The translations under genes were made by a program, and so were the position numbers. The notes below the pieces were generated by a model. It was not told where the DNA came from. It did not search any database and saw only the letters and a list, made by a program, of their open reading frames with translations. Below, piece by piece: positions 27,310 to 36,287 of a stretch of 64,000 nt of DNA; position 1 is the first letter of the stretch, and every line of letters begins with the position of its first letter. This stretch comes from JACCZX01 sp963729165 (GTDB lineage Bacteria > Pseudomonadota > Gammaproteobacteria > Burkholderiales > Burkholderiaceae_F): NCBI GenBank assembly GCA_963729165.1, contig CAVSMM010000016.1, positions 1-64,000 of the forward strand, in the 5' to 3' direction.

Positions 27310-28028
27310 ATGCAAGCTAAGTTAATCGCTGAGTTCATGGGCACGTTGTGGCTGGTGCTGGGGGGTTGCGGGAGCGCCGTGTTGGCCGCAGCGTTTCCGC
27401 AAGTGGGCATTGGATTGCTCGGGGTATCACTTGCGTTTGGATTGACCGTACTGACGGCCGCGTACGCACTGGCCCGATTTCAGGCGGGCACTTCAATCCG
27501 GCTGTATCGATCGGCCTCTGGGCCGGCGGTCGCTTTCCTGCTGGTCAACTACTGCCTTACATCGTTGCGCAAGTACTCGGCGCAATTGCAGGCGCGGCCA
27601 TTCTCTACGCGATTGCCAGCGGCACCTCCTCATTCAGTTTGGCATCCGGATTTGCAGCGAACGGTTTCGGTGCCCATTCGCCCGGTAAGTACTCGTTGTT
27701 CGCAGGTGCAGTAACAGAAGTTGTGATGACTCTGATGTTCCTGGTTGTGATTCTTGGATCGACGCACCAGCGCGCACCCGTCGGCTTTGCTGGGCTGTCC
27801 ATCGGACTAGCGCTCACGCTGATTCACCTGATCAGCATTCCGGTCACAAATACCTCAGTGAATCCGGCGCGCAGCACCGGGCCGGCAGTGTTCGTAGGCG
27901 ACTGGGCGATGGGACAGCTTTGGTTGTTCTGGGTGGCACCGATTGTCGGTGCTTTAATCGGCGGTTGGTTGTACCGAGCTGTTCTGGAAGGTTGGCGCGA
28001 AGAGCCGCCGATCAGTGGCAGACGTTGA
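27310..28028 (+). CDS. aqpZ: Aquaporin Z-like water channel, interrupted
   Basis: About 239 residues after repair. The start is ATG 27310 (MQAKLIAEFMGTLWLVLGGC) with GGAG ten bases upstream; TTG 27301 is an alternative. One G seems to be missing from the GG run near 27471: the frame then changes from AYALA to GPISGGHFNPAVSIGLW. Both aquaporin NPA boxes are present, SGGHFNPAVS and TNTSVNPARSTGPAVF, as is the PVTNTSVNPARS downstream helix typical of AqpZ. It should be a six-TM tetrameric water channel of the inner membrane. The single-base deletion in a G run is a strong sign of sequencing error rather than loss. Confidence 0.88.
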
Positions 28029-28062
28029 GTAGTTCATCGGGGTGATTGGATAAGGAGAAATA

Positions 28063-28908
28063 ATGAAGCGATCCCATGGTTTGACTGGCGCGCTCATCGC
28101 GGTGTTTTTAGCGATGCCGTTGCACGCTACCGCGCAGGCACCGACTGATCGATGGACATTTTCGTTGCAGCCGTACGTTTGGCTTCCGGGCCTCGATGCG
28201 GAGCTGCGCTACGGTCCGCCGCCGGCGGGTGGCTCGGGCGCAAATGTCTCGGTAGATACGGACGGCGTTCTCGACGCACTCAACTTCCTTGCGATGGTGC
28301 AGGGCGAAGCACGCAAGGGTCGATGGTCGATTGTTGGGGACTTCGTTTATGTGGACTTCGGAAAGCAGGACAGCGCGGTGCGCAGCGTGGACTTCAACCC
28401 TGGTCCGGGGCCGGTGAATGTGACGACGTCGCAGTTGAACTCGGGAACGCAGTCAGAGCTTGACGCAACGGTATTCACATTGGCTGGGGGGTATAGCGTG
28501 GTGCAGGATCCCACCACCACTTTGGATCTGATCGCAGGCATTCGCTATGCGAATGTCACGGCACGCACGGATTGGAATCTGACGGCAGTTGTGACGGGAC
28601 CAGCCGGCGCGTCGCCCTTTGCGCGCACAGGCACCATCGAACGGTCGGACGATCTCTTCGACGGCATCATCGGTGCGCGCGGCCGCCTGGGATTCGGTAA
28701 CAGCCCGTGGTTCGTCCCGTACTACATCGACGTCGGCGCCGGGACCTCCGAACTTACTTGGCAGGGAGTGGTCGGTGTCGGATACGGATTCAGGTGGGGC
28801 GACATTGTCTTTTCGTACAAGTACCTTTACTACGATGTCGGCGACGATAAGTTCGTACAAGAGCTGAAATTGGGCGGCTTCGCGATTGGGGCAAATTTCA
28901 GGTTCTGA
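28063..28908 (+). CDS. Outer-membrane beta-barrel protein, function unknown
   Basis: 281 residues, with an excellent Shine-Dalgarno (AAGGAGAAATA before ATG 28063). The signal peptide is LIAVFLAMPLHATAQA. The mature protein opens WTFSLQPYVWLPGLDAELRY and has alternating strands to a terminal phenylalanine (GGFAIGANFRF), consistent with a barrel of eight to twelve strands. Similar proteins are widely annotated as hypothetical in proteobacteria. It is 34 bp from the aquaporin gene and could be the last gene of the operon. Confidence 0.75.
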   Translation: MKRSHGLTGALIAVFLAMPLHATAQAPTDRWTFSLQPYVWLPGLDAELRYGPPPAGGSGANVSVDTDGVLDALNFLAMVQGEARKGRWSIVGDFVYVDFGKQDSAVRSVDFNPGPGPVNVTTSQLNSGTQSELDATVFTLAGGYSVVQDPTTTLDLIAGIRYANVTARTDWNLTAVVTGPAGASPFARTGTIERSDDLFDGIIGARGRLGFGNSPWFVPYYIDVGAGTSELTWQGVVGVGYGFRWGDIVFSYKYLYYDVGDDKFVQELKLGGFAIGANFRF

Positions 28909-29040
28909 GATTTCTGCAAACGGGGGATGGCAGTGTCGAGGGCGCATCGTCCGAATTAGAGAAGCGCGGTTGTATTGTACATCCTGGGAGGGATGGGCGC
29001 GACGACCTTAGCTTGCGTCGCGCGATGGTGGAGGGATCTA

Positions 29041-29445
29041 TGAAACGTTTTCTTGCTCGCCCTTTTTCTATTACCGACCCTATCGCATGCGCAGACCTTG
29101 GTTGCAAGGGCATCGGACGGAGCGACGTGGCTGATATACGCCGACACGCTTCAAGTCGGAGATGCTCTTCAAAATCGAGACCGACTCGTAAGTGCGCTGG
29201 TCGAGAAGCGGGATGAACGTGGCCGATCGAAGGGGCGGGCTCGCCAATACACGACCGGTTGTTACACGCACGGCGACGGGCATACCCGGTGGGGAGAAGA
29301 TGGCCGTGCGGAGGAGTGGACTTGGGCCGGCCCACTCGTCCTCGACATCCTTGCTACTCGTAGCTGTCAGCATGCGTGGGATCGCATTGAGCCAGATGCC
29401 GGCATCGAATCTCCTCTGAAGCATGCGGTCAGTCACCACCGCTGA
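29041..29445 (+). CDS. Small exported protein, possibly surface-adhesin-E-like, interrupted
   Basis: A GGAGGG sequence stands eight bases upstream of ATG 29041, whose frame opens MKRFLA. A single-base shift near 29058 leads to LALFLLPTLSHAQTLVARAS, a convincing signal peptide, then GATWLIYADTLQVGDA. The later segment YTTGCYTHGDGHTRWGEDG ends WTWAGPLVLDILATRSC before a 19-residue tail. The layout (signal peptide, short beta-rich body, C-terminal Cys after an LD.IAT stretch) is like small exported proteins of the surface-adhesin E type, but similarity is weak. Further shifts around 29165 may exist. Confidence 0.4.
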
Positions 29446-29556
29446 ACGCGGCAAGCGCCAAGCGGCTGAACCGCGCCAGGTAACAAATCCCCTGAACAGA
29501 GGTCTTGTCTGCGGTACTGGGGCCAGTGAAGATGCCGGACGCACTCAGGATTTCTC

Positions 29557-32500
29557 ATGGCCCAGCGCAAGCTGAAGAAGAAGCCCCGTAAAGCAGTTAA
29601 GACAGCCGGTAAATCAAGGACGCCGAAATCGAGCGCGCCGCTCGACATGCCGGGCGATCCCGGGTGGGACCGTATTGAAAATGCGCTGGCGTCCACCGCG
29701 CCGCGCGGCAAGAGCCGAACCGCGGCGCAAACCGAAGTCGATCGGCTGTTCGACGAGACCGAGCAGCAGCACCTAAAGCGGCTTGCGCGTCGTGCCAAGC
29801 TGGTTCGCTCGCGTCAAGCGCCGCTCGGCAACGTCGTGTTTCTACCAGGCATCACCGGATCCAACCTCGATGTCACCGACGCCGGCGGCGATAAGGATCA
29901 CATCTGGGTCAATCTGTGGCGCATTATTCGCGGACGCCTGACTGAGCTGCAGCTGTCCGCAAGCGGCAACACAGAAGCCGATCCCAGCCTGCGCGTGCTC
30001 GCATCGGGCATCAACAAGACTTTCTATGCGCGTGCGGTGATGGCGCTGCGCGCGCGCTGGAACGTCGAGCCGCTCGCGTACGACTGGCGGCGCGATATCG
30101 ACCAGGCGTCCGACCTCCTTGCGGATTTCATTCGCGCGCGATTCGCAGATCGGCCATGCCATCTGGTCGTGCATTCGCTCGGCGGATTGGTCGCACGCAA
30201 CTTCATTCGCCGTCACCCACAGGTGTGGGAGGGCATGAAGGATTCTGATCTGGTCGCGGGCGGCCGCTTGATCATGCTTGGCACGCCGAACTACGGATCG
30301 TTCGCGATCCCGCCCGTGTTAACCGGTGCGGACGAGATGATCGAGATGCTTGCGCGCGTCGACCTTGCACACAGCCTGCACGAGTTGCTGGAGATCAGCA
30401 ACACGTTTGTCGGCTCTTACATGCTGCTTCCCGCACCCACCAAGCTGAAACCGCATCTGCACGCGATCTATCAGAAAGATACGTGGGGCGCGGCACCCGG
30501 TGTGTCGCAACTGCATCTGAGTCGCACGTTTCAGTTTCACACCGATCTCGAACAAGTGGCGATCGATCCTGCGCGCATGGTGTATGTGGCGGGATGCAAG
30601 CAGGTGACGCCGGCCGGAATGTCGATCGTCGCTCCCGGCGAGTTCGAATACGAGCTGACAAGCGATGGTGATGGCCGCGTATCGCACGAGCTCGGCTTGC
30701 TGCCGGGGGTGCCGACCTTTTTCGTCGAAGAGGCGCATGGCGACCTGGCGCGCAACGAGATGGTGTTGAGCGCGGTCGATGAGCTGCTTCAAACGGGCAC
30801 GACCGATGTGCTCGGCACAACCGTGCTGCGCGGCACGCAGCGCGTGATGCATTCGATGCGCGCGTACCGCACTGCGGCCGACAAGCGCTTGCTGGAAGAC
30901 CTCGGACGCATTGCAAGTCGCAACGTGACCAGCGAGTCGCAACTGAGCGACGAAGAAAAACGTTTTGCCGAAGAAGCGATCATCAAGGCGGCGCTCGGCT
31001 CGAGCACGCGATCGATGCCGAGGCCGCCAGCTGCGCACCCGCCTTCTCGTACAAAGACCGGCACGCCGAGCCAGCTTCCGCGGCTGCAGGTGGCGATCAA
31101 ATTCGGTGACGTCGTCGAGGTCGCCGCACCAGTGGTGGTCGTCGGACATTACCGCGGCGTTGTTCCGACCAATGCGATCGGCGCCATCGACAAGAAGCTG
31201 GGCGGTTGGATAACACGCGCTGTGCGGCAAGGCATGATCGCCGGAACTCTCGGTGAAACGTTCTACATCCCAACCGCCGGCCGGCTCGGCGCGCAGTCCG
31301 TGGTTGTCGCGGGGATGGGCGAGTTCGGCCGCTTTGGCGCGACCGACTTGCGACTCGTGATGTCAAATGTTGCGCAGGGCGCGAGCGCGCTCGGCTATTC
31401 GACGATTGCCACCGTGCTGGTCGGTGCGGGCAACGGCAATCTGGATCGCGAGACCGCGCTGCGCGAGATTCTGGAAGGGCTGGGCAACGGGCTCGCGCAG
31501 TTGCGCAGCGGCGCAGACAAGGGACCGCCTGAGCAGCTGCAAGTCATCATCGTTGAGCGGTCCGCGGCGCGTTACTTCGAGCTCAGCGAAAAACTGGTGG
31601 AGCTCGGTGCGACGCCATCGTTATCGTCGGCGCAGATCATCGTCAAAAAGGCGAGTCCGCAGGAAGTGAAGCGAGCTCGCGCGGCCGAGCGTAATGAACG
31701 AAAACCCAAGCCGGCGAAGCACGGTGCAAGCGAGACGCGGACCGATGAGGTGCGTATCACCGTCGAATGCAAAGCCGACGACGCCGGCGTTTATCGGTTC
31801 TCTGCGCTCAGCCAACAGGCGGTTGTTCCGGTGCGCGAAGTCAGAGTGAATCAGCATTTCGCGTCCGAGGCCGCGCGCGCGCTGCGCGAAGCGAACACGC
31901 GTGAAGAGCAGGAGAAATACGGGCGCCTGCTCCATGACTATCTGGTGCCGCACGACTTCGCCGACGTACTTGACGGCGATCAGCCGCTGCGTCTGATCGT
32001 CGATCGCGCCACTGCGGCGTTTCCGTGGGAGATGGCGTGCTTCCCATCGCGCAGCGGAGCGGCGCCGCTGCGATGGCTCGGGACCGATCTGCAACTGTCG
32101 CGGCAGTTTCGAACGTTGCTATCGCAGGCGCCCGGTCTGAGTCCGCCCGTCAACAATCAATTGAACGTTCTGGTCATCGCCGATCCGGCTCCCGAACGCG
32201 AGCTTCAGTTAAAAGGTGCGCGCATCGAGGGTCGGCGCGTCGCCGACATTCTGAAAAGTGCAAACGGCCGAGACTTCGGCAGCGGCAAGCTGAAAATCGA
32301 AGTAGTCGAACGCATCGGCGCCGGCGAGTGTGATCCGATAGAAATTCTTGCGCTGCTGCTGACCGGCAACTTCGATATCGTTCATTACGCCGGCCATGGC
32401 GATTACAACGCGAAATCGCCCGAGGCCAGTGGATGGATATTCGGCGCGGAAACGGTTCTCACCGCGCAGGATATTTTCCGCGCACGCGCTGTGCCGCGAA

Positions 32501-32832
32501 TGGTGTTTGCGAACGCGTGCTTCTCGGGCGTGTTGCACGCAGGGCAGGCTTTTGCCGCGGATGAACTCTCGCGCGGGCTGGCGACGATTGCGCAGGCGTT
32601 CTTCGAGCGCGGCGTGCCGAATTACATTGGAACCGGCTGGCCGGTCGACGACGCACAAGCGCTGACGATCGCGGGCACGTTCTATCAGACGCTGCTGCAG
32701 CGGGCTTCGATCGGCTCCGCGTTGAACGTCGCGCGCCGTGCCGTGTTTGACGAAGGCGTTGAATCAACCTGGGGTGCCTATCAGCACTATGGCAATCCGC
32801 AGGATCACTTGCTGCGGGCGGAAAGCATTTAG
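29557..32832 (+). CDS. Lipase / M17-N-like / CHAT-domain fusion protein
   Basis: 1091 residues, intact. Lys-rich N-terminus (residues 1-30). Residues about 90-420 are an alpha/beta hydrolase of the LCAT-like type: oxyanion-side VVFLPGITGSNLD, and nucleophile elbow VVHSLGGLVARNFI with Ser207. Residues about 510-670 (VAIKFGDVVEVAAPVVVVGH, IGAIDKKLGGWITR, GTLGETFYIPTAGRLGAQSV) resemble the N-terminal, macro-fold-like domain of M17 leucyl aminopeptidases, without the metal-binding catalytic half. Residues about 740-1091 are a CHAT (clan CD) protease domain: PLRLIVDRATAAFPWEM, His947 in IVHYAGHGDYN and Cys988 in VFANACFSG, so both catalytic residues are kept. No signal peptide, so cytosolic. It converges on the coupled unknown/peptidase genes with a 4-bp overlap. 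Function unknown; CHAT proteases often act in regulated cell-death or immunity pathways. Confidence 0.9.
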   Translation: MAQRKLKKKPRKAVKTAGKSRTPKSSAPLDMPGDPGWDRIENALASTAPRGKSRTAAQTEVDRLFDETEQQHLKRLARRAKLVRSRQAPLGNVVFLPGITGSNLDVTDAGGDKDHIWVNLWRIIRGRLTELQLSASGNTEADPSLRVLASGINKTFYARAVMALRARWNVEPLAYDWRRDIDQASDLLADFIRARFADRPCHLVVHSLGGLVARNFIRRHPQVWEGMKDSDLVAGGRLIMLGTPNYGSFAIPPVLTGADEMIEMLARVDLAHSLHELLEISNTFVGSYMLLPAPTKLKPHLHAIYQKDTWGAAPGVSQLHLSRTFQFHTDLEQVAIDPARMVYVAGCKQVTPAGMSIVAPGEFEYELTSDGDGRVSHELGLLPGVPTFFVEEAHGDLARNEMVLSAVDELLQTGTTDVLGTTVLRGTQRVMHSMRAYRTAADKRLLEDLGRIASRNVTSESQLSDEEKRFAEEAIIKAALGSSTRSMPRPPAAHPPSRTKTGTPSQLPRLQVAIKFGDVVEVAAPVVVVGHYRGVVPTNAIGAIDKKLGGWITRAVRQGMIAGTLGETFYIPTAGRLGAQSVVVAGMGEFGRFGATDLRLVMSNVAQGASALGYSTIATVLVGAGNGNLDRETALREILEGLGNGLAQLRSGADKGPPEQLQVIIVERSAARYFELSEKLVELGATPSLSSAQIIVKKASPQEVKRARAAERNERKPKPAKHGASETRTDEVRITVECKADDAGVYRFSALSQQAVVPVREVRVNQHFASEAARALREANTREEQEKYGRLLHDYLVPHDFADVLDGDQPLRLIVDRATAAFPWEMACFPSRSGAAPLRWLGTDLQLSRQFRTLLSQAPGLSPPVNNQLNVLVIADPAPERELQLKGARIEGRRVADILKSANGRDFGSGKLKIEVVERIGAGECDPIEILALLLTGNFDIVHYAGHGDYNAKSPEASGWIFGAETVLTAQDIFRARAVPRMVFANACFSGVLHAGQAFAADELSRGLATIAQAFFERGVPNYIGTGWPVDDAQALTIAGTFYQTLLQRASIGSALNVARRAVFDEGVESTWGAYQHYGNPQDHLLRAESI

Positions 32833-33116
32833 ACCGGCTCGCTTATCGTCTCTATCCGATCGGCGATCAACGTGTACGAAATGACAATGCCGTCGCATTC
32901 AACGTTGCAACCGACGAGCTCGCGCAGCGTTGGGTCGGCATACGTGGGCCCGTCGCGGCGCCGCAAGACATAGCGCGCTGCACGCGTCTCAAGGAATACG
33001 GCGATGTGCTCGCTCTTGCTGCCGCGCGCGAACGGGCCTTCAGCGACGCGCCCGCGTAGCGCATGGACGCGCGTCGGCTCGCTCGTCACGTTGCGCTGAG
33101 TTTTGCGCGTTGCCAT
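32829..33116 (-). CDS. Small protein of unknown function coupled to the C25-like peptidase
   Basis: 95 residues from ATG 33116, which overlaps the peptidase stop codon (TGATG). The N-terminus is basic (MATRKTQRNVTSEPTRVHAL); the body GSKSEHIAVFLETRAARYVL, TYADPTLRELVGCNVECDGI and VISYTLIADRIETI looks like a compact beta-rich fold, perhaps OB- or SH3-like, a guess. No signal peptide or TM. Its stop overlaps the tail of the lipase/CHAT gene by 4 bp. A longer in-frame reading to 33302 falls inside the peptidase gene. The coupling implies production in step with the peptidase, for example as regulator or substrate. Confidence 0.65.
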   Translation of the reverse strand: MATRKTQRNVTSEPTRVHALRGRVAEGPFARGSKSEHIAVFLETRAARYVLRRRDGPTYADPTLRELVGCNVECDGIVISYTLIADRIETISEPV

Positions 33117-34651
33117 CAGCGCTGGTAGTAGACGCGGTAAGCAACGATGCGCTCGCCTGCCTCGCGTGCGATGACTGCGACGCGCGATCCGACATCCGTC
33201 TTGCTCAGATGATCCGCGGTGCTCACGAGCAGGTGATACTTGGACGCCACACCCTCCGAGCCGCGCACGGCACGCTTCGCACCCTGCAGCCGGCCAGCGC
33301 ATTCGACAGCGAAGGTTGTGAATTTCGCGGCGGGTACAACGCCGATCTGGCGGGCGATCTGATTTAACTGACGACGAACGTTCGCCGATGGTTTCGTTGA
33401 GACCGGATGCGCCGCTGTCGGTTTGCTTTCGCGCAGCAACTCTCCAATGCGTTTCGTGTTCGCTCTGCGCGCTGCGCGCACACTGCGCTTGGCAACCGCA
33501 ACCGTCCCCTCGGTCGGGATGTGCGTCGCGGAAGCAATCTTCACTGGCTGCACGCTCGGATCGCCGAGCAGATAGAACTGCGCCAGCGTCTTTAAATCGA
33601 TCGGGTCGAGTTCGTCGGCCTGCTCCACGTACCTTTGCTGTGCCTTCAGCGCCGCCAGCCCAATTGAATGTCCGGCCTGAACCTCAAGCAAGAAATATTG
33701 GGTGATTAGATCCGCAGCGCCGTTGCCCTCGGCGGGCCCGTAGGCGATTGTCGTGCTGCCGAAATAGCCGTATGCCTTCTGCCTCATATACGTCTGGCAA
33801 ATGGACGTTGGGAGCTCAAGCCCTACCGAGTCGTAAAGCTCAGCGCCATAACAGCACTCGACAGCGGCAACCGTGCCTTCGCGAATACGGCTGCCTATGT
33901 CCTTCGCATCCAGCGCGACCGGCATGCCGCTCTTGTCTTCACCGTAGAAGCGCGAATCGGCCAGCGCGCCGTGGCAGTTGATGAAATGGCTACGGGCTCC
34001 AAGCTTGCGGCTTGCGCCCCGGCTGGTGGTGGGCGGTGCGAGCAGCAGCTTGCTCGCGCTACCGAAAGTGTTCGTCAGCGATAGCGCGGTCGATTTTTCC
34101 CATACCTTCGCCGATAGCGCAAAGTAGTTCAGATACTGCGCCAGTGGTCGCGTTTTGTAGGTCGCCGCCGCGCTGAGGCATGTCAGCAAATGTGACGGCT
34201 CGCTTGCGCCCGTCATATCCGGCAAGCGTCCAATCACTCGTGTCGGGCCGATGAACTTCGCGATGTCGCGCGAATACGGCGCATCGCATGCGTACGGCAG
34301 ATCGCCCCACGCGACCGGATCGTCTTCCTGATCGTCGACGAACACGGGATTCTTCGGATCCTGATGCGGAATGACGTCGATCGAGCCGAGAATCATCAGG
34401 TAGTGCGGGCGTAAAGCGCGATAGAGCGAGTCGACCGCGCGCTTGTTCTGTCGTGCGCTCGACGCATCGGTCACCGCAGGCCCGTATCGCTTCATCGCTG
34501 CGCTGTCGATCGCGATCAGGCGCGTTACCAAACCTCGCTTGCGATCGGCAGCAATCAGCGCCTTGACGCCCGCAGTCACTTTCGCCAGCCCGCGCGCGCC
34601 ATACTTTCTTCGCAGCGCCGCGCGGTTGGTGACGATCAGTTTGTCGACCAT
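33116..34651 (-). CDS. Gingipain-like (C25, clan CD) cysteine peptidase
   Basis: 511 residues. It opens KLIVTNRAALRRKYGARG, usual for non-secreted C25-like proteins. A Rossmann-like caspase-hemoglobinase fold is suggested by LMILGSIDVIPHQDP and PTRVIGRLPDMTG. The catalytic dyad is probably His227 (HFINCHGALADSRFYG) and Cys266 (AAVECCYGAELYD, the C-x-x-G pattern of gingipains), and FYLLGDPSVQPV closes the domain near residue 375. The C-terminal 130 residues (basic, many Arg/Ala, then YHLLVSTADHLS) are unassigned. No signal peptide: unlike gingipains it should stay in the cytosol. It is coupled to the 95-residue unknown protein and lies only 31 bp from the divergent gltX. Confidence 0.8.
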   Translation of the reverse strand: MVDKLIVTNRAALRRKYGARGLAKVTAGVKALIAADRKRGLVTRLIAIDSAAMKRYGPAVTDASSARQNKRAVDSLYRALRPHYLMILGSIDVIPHQDPKNPVFVDDQEDDPVAWGDLPYACDAPYSRDIAKFIGPTRVIGRLPDMTGASEPSHLLTCLSAAATYKTRPLAQYLNYFALSAKVWEKSTALSLTNTFGSASKLLLAPPTTSRGASRKLGARSHFINCHGALADSRFYGEDKSGMPVALDAKDIGSRIREGTVAAVECCYGAELYDSVGLELPTSICQTYMRQKAYGYFGSTTIAYGPAEGNGAADLITQYFLLEVQAGHSIGLAALKAQQRYVEQADELDPIDLKTLAQFYLLGDPSVQPVKIASATHIPTEGTVAVAKRSVRAARRANTKRIGELLRESKPTAAHPVSTKPSANVRRQLNQIARQIGVVPAAKFTTFAVECAGRLQGAKRAVRGSEGVASKYHLLVSTADHLSKTDVGSRVAVIAREAGERIVAYRVYYQR

Positions 34652-34668
34652 GGTTGCAAGTTACCATG
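34649..34668. promoter_or_regulatory. Inverted repeat in the peptidase/gltX divergent gap
   Basis: CATGGT at 34649-34654 and ACCATG at 34663-34668 form 6-bp arms around an 8-bp spacer; the left arm includes the peptidase start codon. The whole divergent gap is only 31 bp, so any control element must lie here or inside the genes. It may be a regulator site or chance. Confidence 0.25.
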
Positions 34669-34682
34669 CATGATGAGCGAAG

Positions 34683-36085
34683 ATGAGCGAAGTCAGGACC
34701 CGAATTGCTCCGAGCCCGACCGGCATGTTGCACCTCGGCACCGCTCGTACGGCGCTATTTTGCTGGGCGTTCGCGCGCCATCACGGCGGCAAGTTCATTT
34801 TGCGCATCGAAGATACGGACGTCGAGCGCTCGACCGAGCAAGCGGTGCAGGTCATTCTGCAGAGCATGCGCTGGCTCGAGCTCGATTACGACGAGGGGCC
34901 GGTACGGCAGACCGAGCGCCTGACTCGATATCAGGGAAGTGCTCGAACAAATGCTGGCCGACGGCCGCGCCTATCGCTGCTACGCGAGCAAAGATGAGCT
35001 TGAGGCGCTGCGCGAAGCGCAGATCGCACGCAACGAGAAACCCCGCTACGACGGCCGTTGGCGGCCCGAGAACGCGCGCGGCAAGACACCGCCCGCAGGC
35101 GTGCAGCCGGTGTTTCGATTTCGCAATCCCGACGACGGGGACGTCGAGTGGAATGATCTGGTCAAGGGGCCGATCAGCATCTCGAATCGCGAGCTGGACG
35201 ACCTGGTGATCGCCCGCAGCGACTGGATGCCGACGTACAACTTCGCGGTGGTCGTCGATGATGCGGATATGCGAATCTCGCACGTGCTGCGTGGAGAAGA
35301 GCACATCAATAACACTCCGCGGCAAATCAATTTGTACCGCGCGCTGGGCTGGACCGCGCCGCTGTTCGGGCATCTGCCGCTGATTCTCGCGCCCGACGGC
35401 GGCAAACTTTCAAAGCGGCACGGCGCAGTCAGCGTGCTGCAGTACGACGAAGACGGCTTTCTGCCGGAGGCGCTGTTCAATTATCTTGCACGCCTTGGCT
35501 GGAGCCATGGCGACGAAGAGAAATTCACGCGTGAGCGAGCTGACCCAGTGGTTCGATTTGCAGCACGTGAATCGAGCGCCTGCGCAATACAACCTCGACA
35601 AGTTGATGTGGCTCAATGGCGAGTACATCAAGGAAGCCGACGACGATCGGCTCGCGAGCCTTGTCGCGCCACGCGTCGAAGCGCGCGGCGGTCGACTTGC
35701 AAGCGGTCCAGCCCTGCAAAACGTGGTCGCGCTGTTGAAGGATCGATCACGCACGCTGAACGAACTGGCGGATGCGGCGTTGCTGTTTTACGTTGAGCCC
35801 GAAATCGACCGCGGCTTGCTGATCGAGCATCTGAACGAATCGGGCCAACAAGCCGTGCACGCGTTCCGAAAGCGTGCGTCGGCGCTCTCGTGGGAACGCA
35901 GTGCGTTGCATGGCGCGATCAAACAGATCGTCAGCGAACTGAAGCTCAAGATGCCGCAAGTTGCGGTCCCGCTACGAGTCGCGGTCACCGGGCGGACCCA
36001 AACGCCTTCCATCGATGCGGTGCTCGAACTGATCGGCCGTGACAAAGTGCTCGAACGAATCGACCGCGCGCTCGAGATCCGATAG
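34683..36085 (+). CDS. gltX: Glutamyl-tRNA synthetase, interrupted by two frameshifts
   Basis: About 467 residues when repaired, the normal length. Class I signatures are present: RIAPSPTGMLHLGTARTALF (HIGH motif as HLGT) and GKLSKRHGAVSV (KMSKS motif). The frame shifts near 34935, where GGG seems to carry one G too many (RYQ then EVLEQMLADGRAYRCY in the next frame), and near 35535 (EEKFTR then SELTQWFDLQHVNR). It charges tRNA-Glu with glutamate, or also tRNA-Gln if non-discriminating. As an essential gene, its double frameshift argues for sequence error. The start lies in a 10-bp tandem duplication (34672-34691); ATG 34683 is in frame, the earlier ATG 34673 is not. Confidence 0.9.
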
Positions 36086-36100
36086 TGGTCCGCTGATAGT

Positions 36101-36133
36101 CCCATCGAGTCTCCCGCGCACGTAGCCGATGGG
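36101..36133. terminator. Possible hairpin downstream of gltX
   Basis: CCCATCG (36101-36107) pairs with CGATGGG (36127-36133), and GCCGCGTCGCGGC follows as a second tight palindrome. There is no U-tract, so an intrinsic terminator is uncertain. Confidence 0.3.
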
Positions 36134-36214
36134 TCCCGCCGCGTCGCGGCGTCTACCGCTATTGCAGCGCAGCGGCGACTTCGCTGATTGCTGCTACGCC
36201 AACTGTTGACTTTC

Positions 36215-36226
36215 TACCAATTGGTA
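36215..36226. promoter_or_regulatory. Palindromic operator upstream of the TetR gene
   Basis: TACCAATTGGTA is a perfect 12-bp palindrome, 62 bp upstream of the TetR start codon. TTGACT at 36206-36211 would be a -35 box that places the palindrome between -35 and -10. A degenerate second copy (half-site TAGGTA) lies about 20 bp downstream. The position suggests autorepression by the adjacent regulator; inferred, not shown. Confidence 0.5.
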
Positions 36227-36287
36227 AGTAACTTATTGACTAGTAGGTAAGCAGATAATGTATTCAGGCTGCGAGTAGGGAGACATC

